A stretch of 24,143 nt of DNA. Origin: an uncultured Alphaproteobacteria bacterium. Its GTDB lineage: Bacteria > Pseudomonadota > Alphaproteobacteria > RF32 > CAG-239. The notes under the pieces are model-generated. The model did not search any database, was not told the DNA's origin, and saw only the letters and a program-made list of their open reading frames with translations. Made by a program: the position numbers and the translations under genes. This document shows, piece after piece, positions 22,569 to 24,143 of this stretch (its first letter is position 1; each line of letters opens with the position of its first letter). Location: assembly GCA_910580155.1 (NCBI GenBank), contig CAJTWX010000020.1, positions 1-24,143 of the forward strand, written 5' to 3'.

Positions 22569-23126
22569 CTAATTTTCTTTTGTCAGTAGCTTCTCAAGTT
22601 CCATAAGCTTACTTTTAACGGTATCATCCACCTGATATGAGCCGAACTTAACCGCCAAACCGCCCAAAACTTCCGGTTTAACGGCATAGTTAATAACCAC
22701 CGGCGTTTTCAGTTTTTGGGTCATAATCTTTTCAAGTTTTGCCTTTTGCTCGTCAGCAAGCTCAACAGCCGATTCTGCAAACACTTCGGTAATTCCTTTA
22801 TCCTGATAATAAAGGCGGACAAATTCTTCAGTAATCAGCGGCATAAGCTTAAGGCGGTTATTTTCAGCAACAAGCTTTAAGGTTTGTGCGGTAATATCTG
22901 ACAAATGCACCTTTTTCTGTAAGCCGGCAATAACTTTAAGTTTGTCTGTTGTGCTTTCAATCGGCGAGGCCATAGAATTCCATACGGCAGCAATTTCGCT
23001 GATTCCGCTTTTTAGCGCTTTAACCTCTTCAAAAACAGCATCTTCGGCATTCATATCTTTTGCTGCACCGAGCCAGGCTTCCGCATACGCTGCCGCAGTT
23101 TTAAAATTTGAAACTTTCTGCACCAT
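22569..23126 (-). CDS. atpH: F1 ATP synthase delta subunit
   Basis: A 185-residue delta (OSCP) subunit that joins F1 to the peripheral stalk. Typical features are the helical N-terminal half beginning around AAAYAEAWLGAAK, the segment TLKLVAENNRLKLMPLITEEFVRLYY corresponding to LL-x-EN-x-R-x-x-L-x-x-I, and a C-terminal PEVLGGLAVKFGSYQVDDTVKSKL, matching the family GG-x-x-x-x-GD-x-x-x-D-x-S. It is the first gene of a standalone F1 operon; the F0 genes are not in the window. ATG 23126 has only AGGAAA about 13 bases upstream. No clear promoter was found in 23127-23260. Confidence 0.95.
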   Translation of the reverse strand: MVQKVSNFKTAAAYAEAWLGAAKDMNAEDAVFEEVKALKSGISEIAAVWNSMASPIESTTDKLKVIAGLQKKVHLSDITAQTLKLVAENNRLKLMPLITEEFVRLYYQDKGITEVFAESAVELADEQKAKLEKIMTQKLKTPVVINYAVKPEVLGGLAVKFGSYQVDDTVKSKLMELEKLLTKEN

Positions 23127-23260
23127 ATTTTCTATTGTTTTCCTAAAGTTATCCCTTTTTGCAAAAAAGCAATTACCACCAAAATACTTATTTTAAATTA
23201 AGATTTCCATAACAAAACGAATTTTTTCACAACAAAATTTGCAAAAAACGTATGAAAAAA
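23127..23260. other. Upstream region of the ATP synthase operon
   Basis: This AT-rich stretch of 134 bases must hold the atp promoter, but no pair of hexamers reads well: the best minus-strand candidate (TTGTTA and TAAAAT) has a spacing of only 14 bp. A short TTGC/GCAA inverted repeat around six Ts (near 23160-23173) lies in the presumed leader. No coding sequence is seen. Confidence 0.4.
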
Positions 23261-23282
23261 CCTCTTTCCCGAAGGAAAGAGG
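23261..23282 (-). terminator. Intrinsic terminator of beta-repeat paralogue 4
   Basis: CCTCTTTCC pairs perfectly with GGAAAGAGG around a TTCG tetraloop on the minus strand and is followed by TTTTTT. It lies six bases after the stop codon at 23289. Confidence 0.92.
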
Positions 23283-23288
23283 AAAAAA

Positions 23289-23939
23289 TTACTTTTTTTG
23301 AGGTCTCATACAGCTTCCGATAAGGCAAAGCAGCCAGTTAGGAACTTTTCTTTTTGGCAGCTCGTCAATGTAAATTGAACCGTTATTATCCACCAGAGTA
23401 TTGTCAGCCACAAACCAGCCGTTGTGCAAAACTTTGACTTTGGTTGAGTTGGTAAACCACAATCGCCTGCCCGTAGCGTCAAACACGCCTGCACAAGTAG
23501 CATCGCCATTTTGGTTAACGGACATAAAATACATTCCGTTAGGGTAAACTTTTGCAAAGCGGAGGTTTCCTGCAACACGTTTTCCGGCGGCATCAAACAA
23601 AGCGAGCGCTCCGTTTTCCATACATTGATACCATCCGTTAGGGTAGAGCAGGGAATGCTTGTCAAAAGGGGTCAGCTGCTTTCCATCCCGAGCAAAAACG
23701 ATATTGCCGTTGTGAGTGGTTTTAAGAATGAATTTCCCGTCAAACACTTCTTGGATTTTTTTGACCGATGGCACAGATATACATTCGTGCGCCTTGTGGA
23801 GCATAAATGTAAAACCGTTTGAAAGCCACACTGCCTGCCATCCGTTATTAAGCCGTTTTCGACCGCTGATGAAATTGCCGTAGGTATATCTGAAATCTGG
23901 CGGCAAATCCCGATACAATAATAATTGGAAAATACTCAT
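23289..23939 (-). CDS. NG/WG-like beta-repeat protein, short paralogue 4
   Basis: A 216-residue protein with the clearest WG-like repeats in the window: LNNGWQAVWLSNGFTFML, FDGKFILKTTHNGNIVFARDG, YPNGWYQCMENGALALFDAAG, YPNGMYFMSVNQNG with GVFDATGRRLWF, and LHNGWFVADNTLVDNNGSIY. The unit is about 30-37 residues, with NG-aromatic at the start and FDA-x-GKR/GRR at the end. It lacks the N-terminal YWR segment and the C-terminal helical domain of the longer members, so it may be a trimmed or ancestral form. The C-terminus is basic (CMRPQKK). ATG 23939 has no Shine-Dalgarno site. It lies upstream of the F1 operon with its own promoter and terminator. Function unknown. Confidence 0.78.
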   Translation of the reverse strand: MSIFQLLLYRDLPPDFRYTYGNFISGRKRLNNGWQAVWLSNGFTFMLHKAHECISVPSVKKIQEVFDGKFILKTTHNGNIVFARDGKQLTPFDKHSLLYPNGWYQCMENGALALFDAAGKRVAGNLRFAKVYPNGMYFMSVNQNGDATCAGVFDATGRRLWFTNSTKVKVLHNGWFVADNTLVDNNGSIYIDELPKRKVPNWLLCLIGSCMRPQKK

Positions 23940-23975
23940 AATTTAAATTGTTATAATAATTAATTTGTTATCTGC

Positions 23976-24004
23976 AACATAGTCCTATAAAAAAACGATG
24001 TCAA
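23976..24004 (-). promoter_or_regulatory. Promoter of beta-repeat paralogue 4
   Basis: Minus-strand TTGACA (23999-24004), 17-bp spacer, TATGTT (23976-23981). Another TTGACA further upstream (about 24013-24018) has no good -10 and is probably not used. The leader is about 30 nt. Confidence 0.6.
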
Positions 24005-24063
24005 ATAAAAACTTGTCAATTATTTAAAAAACTGCTATACTACCGCTTAACAATACTTAATGT

Positions 24064-24130
24064 GTCATTGCGAGGAGCCACCCTTTTATCTAGTCATTGC
24101 GAGGAGGCAACAGCCGACGAAGCAATCTCA
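24064..24130. repeat. Dispersed-repeat-like sequence with direct and inverted repeats
   Basis: GTCATTGCGAGGAG occurs twice, at 24064-24077 and 24093-24106. The second copy is followed by GACGAAGCAATCTC, so ATTGC (24096-24100) and GCAAT (24122-24126) form the ends of a palindromic unit. The layout is that of short intergenic REP- or MITE-like elements that I associate with many bacterial genomes. The first copy is truncated after its left half. The window ends within or soon after it, and no gene is seen in 24005-24143. Confidence 0.6.
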
Positions 24131-24143
24131 ACCAACAGGAGCC

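Noticed and set aside
1..24143. CRISPR array, prophage or insertion sequence
   Set aside because: No regularly spaced repeats, cas genes, phage genes or transposase were found on either strand.

Overview
The window looks like a chromosomal segment of a moderately AT-rich Alphaproteobacterium. The main evidence is an F1 ATP synthase operon (atpH-A-G-D-C, minus strand) that stands alone without the F0 genes, which is the usual alphaproteobacterial arrangement. It also carries a LolC/LolD lipoprotein exporter, an MlaE-MlaF-MlaD lipid transporter with an auxiliary lipoprotein, and a small lipoprotein of a type I associate with this class. Lol and Mla genes show a Gram-negative envelope. The narrower lineage, perhaps an uncultured host-associated one, is a guess from the many unfamiliar lineage-specific genes.

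Layout. 1-1040 (+): the tail of an unknown gene, then a helical-repeat protein with its own promoter and terminator. 1090-2269 (-): a UPF0149-like protein followed by a nitroreductase. 2255-3368 (+): a small lipoprotein and a eukaryotic-type phosphomannomutase-like HAD enzyme. 3436-5707 (-): two single-gene units for large paralogous proteins built of NG/WG-like beta repeats. 5743-9306 (-): rpsD, a probable dispersed repeat, and the operon DNA-deoxyinosine glycosylase - lolC - lolD. 9334-11298 (-): a third beta-repeat paralogue and an unknown protein, each with its own promoter. 11314-15526 (-): a PfkB-family protein with altered catalytic motifs, then mlaE-mlaF-mlaD-auxiliary lipoprotein, apparently one operon. 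15523-17016 (-): a GT39-like membrane glycosyltransferase. 17071-17271 (+): a tiny transcription unit with a 10-codon frame. 17275-18050 (-): an unknown membrane protein. 18052-23126 (-): atpHAGDC. 23261-24004 (-): a fourth, shorter beta-repeat paralogue. 24064-24143: a dispersed-repeat-like sequence running off the edge.

The housekeeping part is conventional: envelope lipid and lipoprotein traffic (Lol, Mla), energy conversion (F1), translation (S4), sugar activation and glycan transfer (PMM-like, GT39) and base-excision repair.

The least familiar layer is a set of seven lineage-specific genes (220, 3473, 4630, 9371, 10595, 17275 and 23289). Each has its own TTGACA-like promoter with 16-17 bp spacing, a 34-49 nt AT-rich leader with no recognisable Shine-Dalgarno sequence, and a strong intrinsic terminator downstream. 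Four of them are diverged copies of one beta-repeat family. This set, the altered PfkB protein at the head of the mla operon, and the two repeat candidates are the parts most worth following up. No rRNA, tRNA, CRISPR array or transposase was seen, and no stretch over 300 bases lacks a gene.
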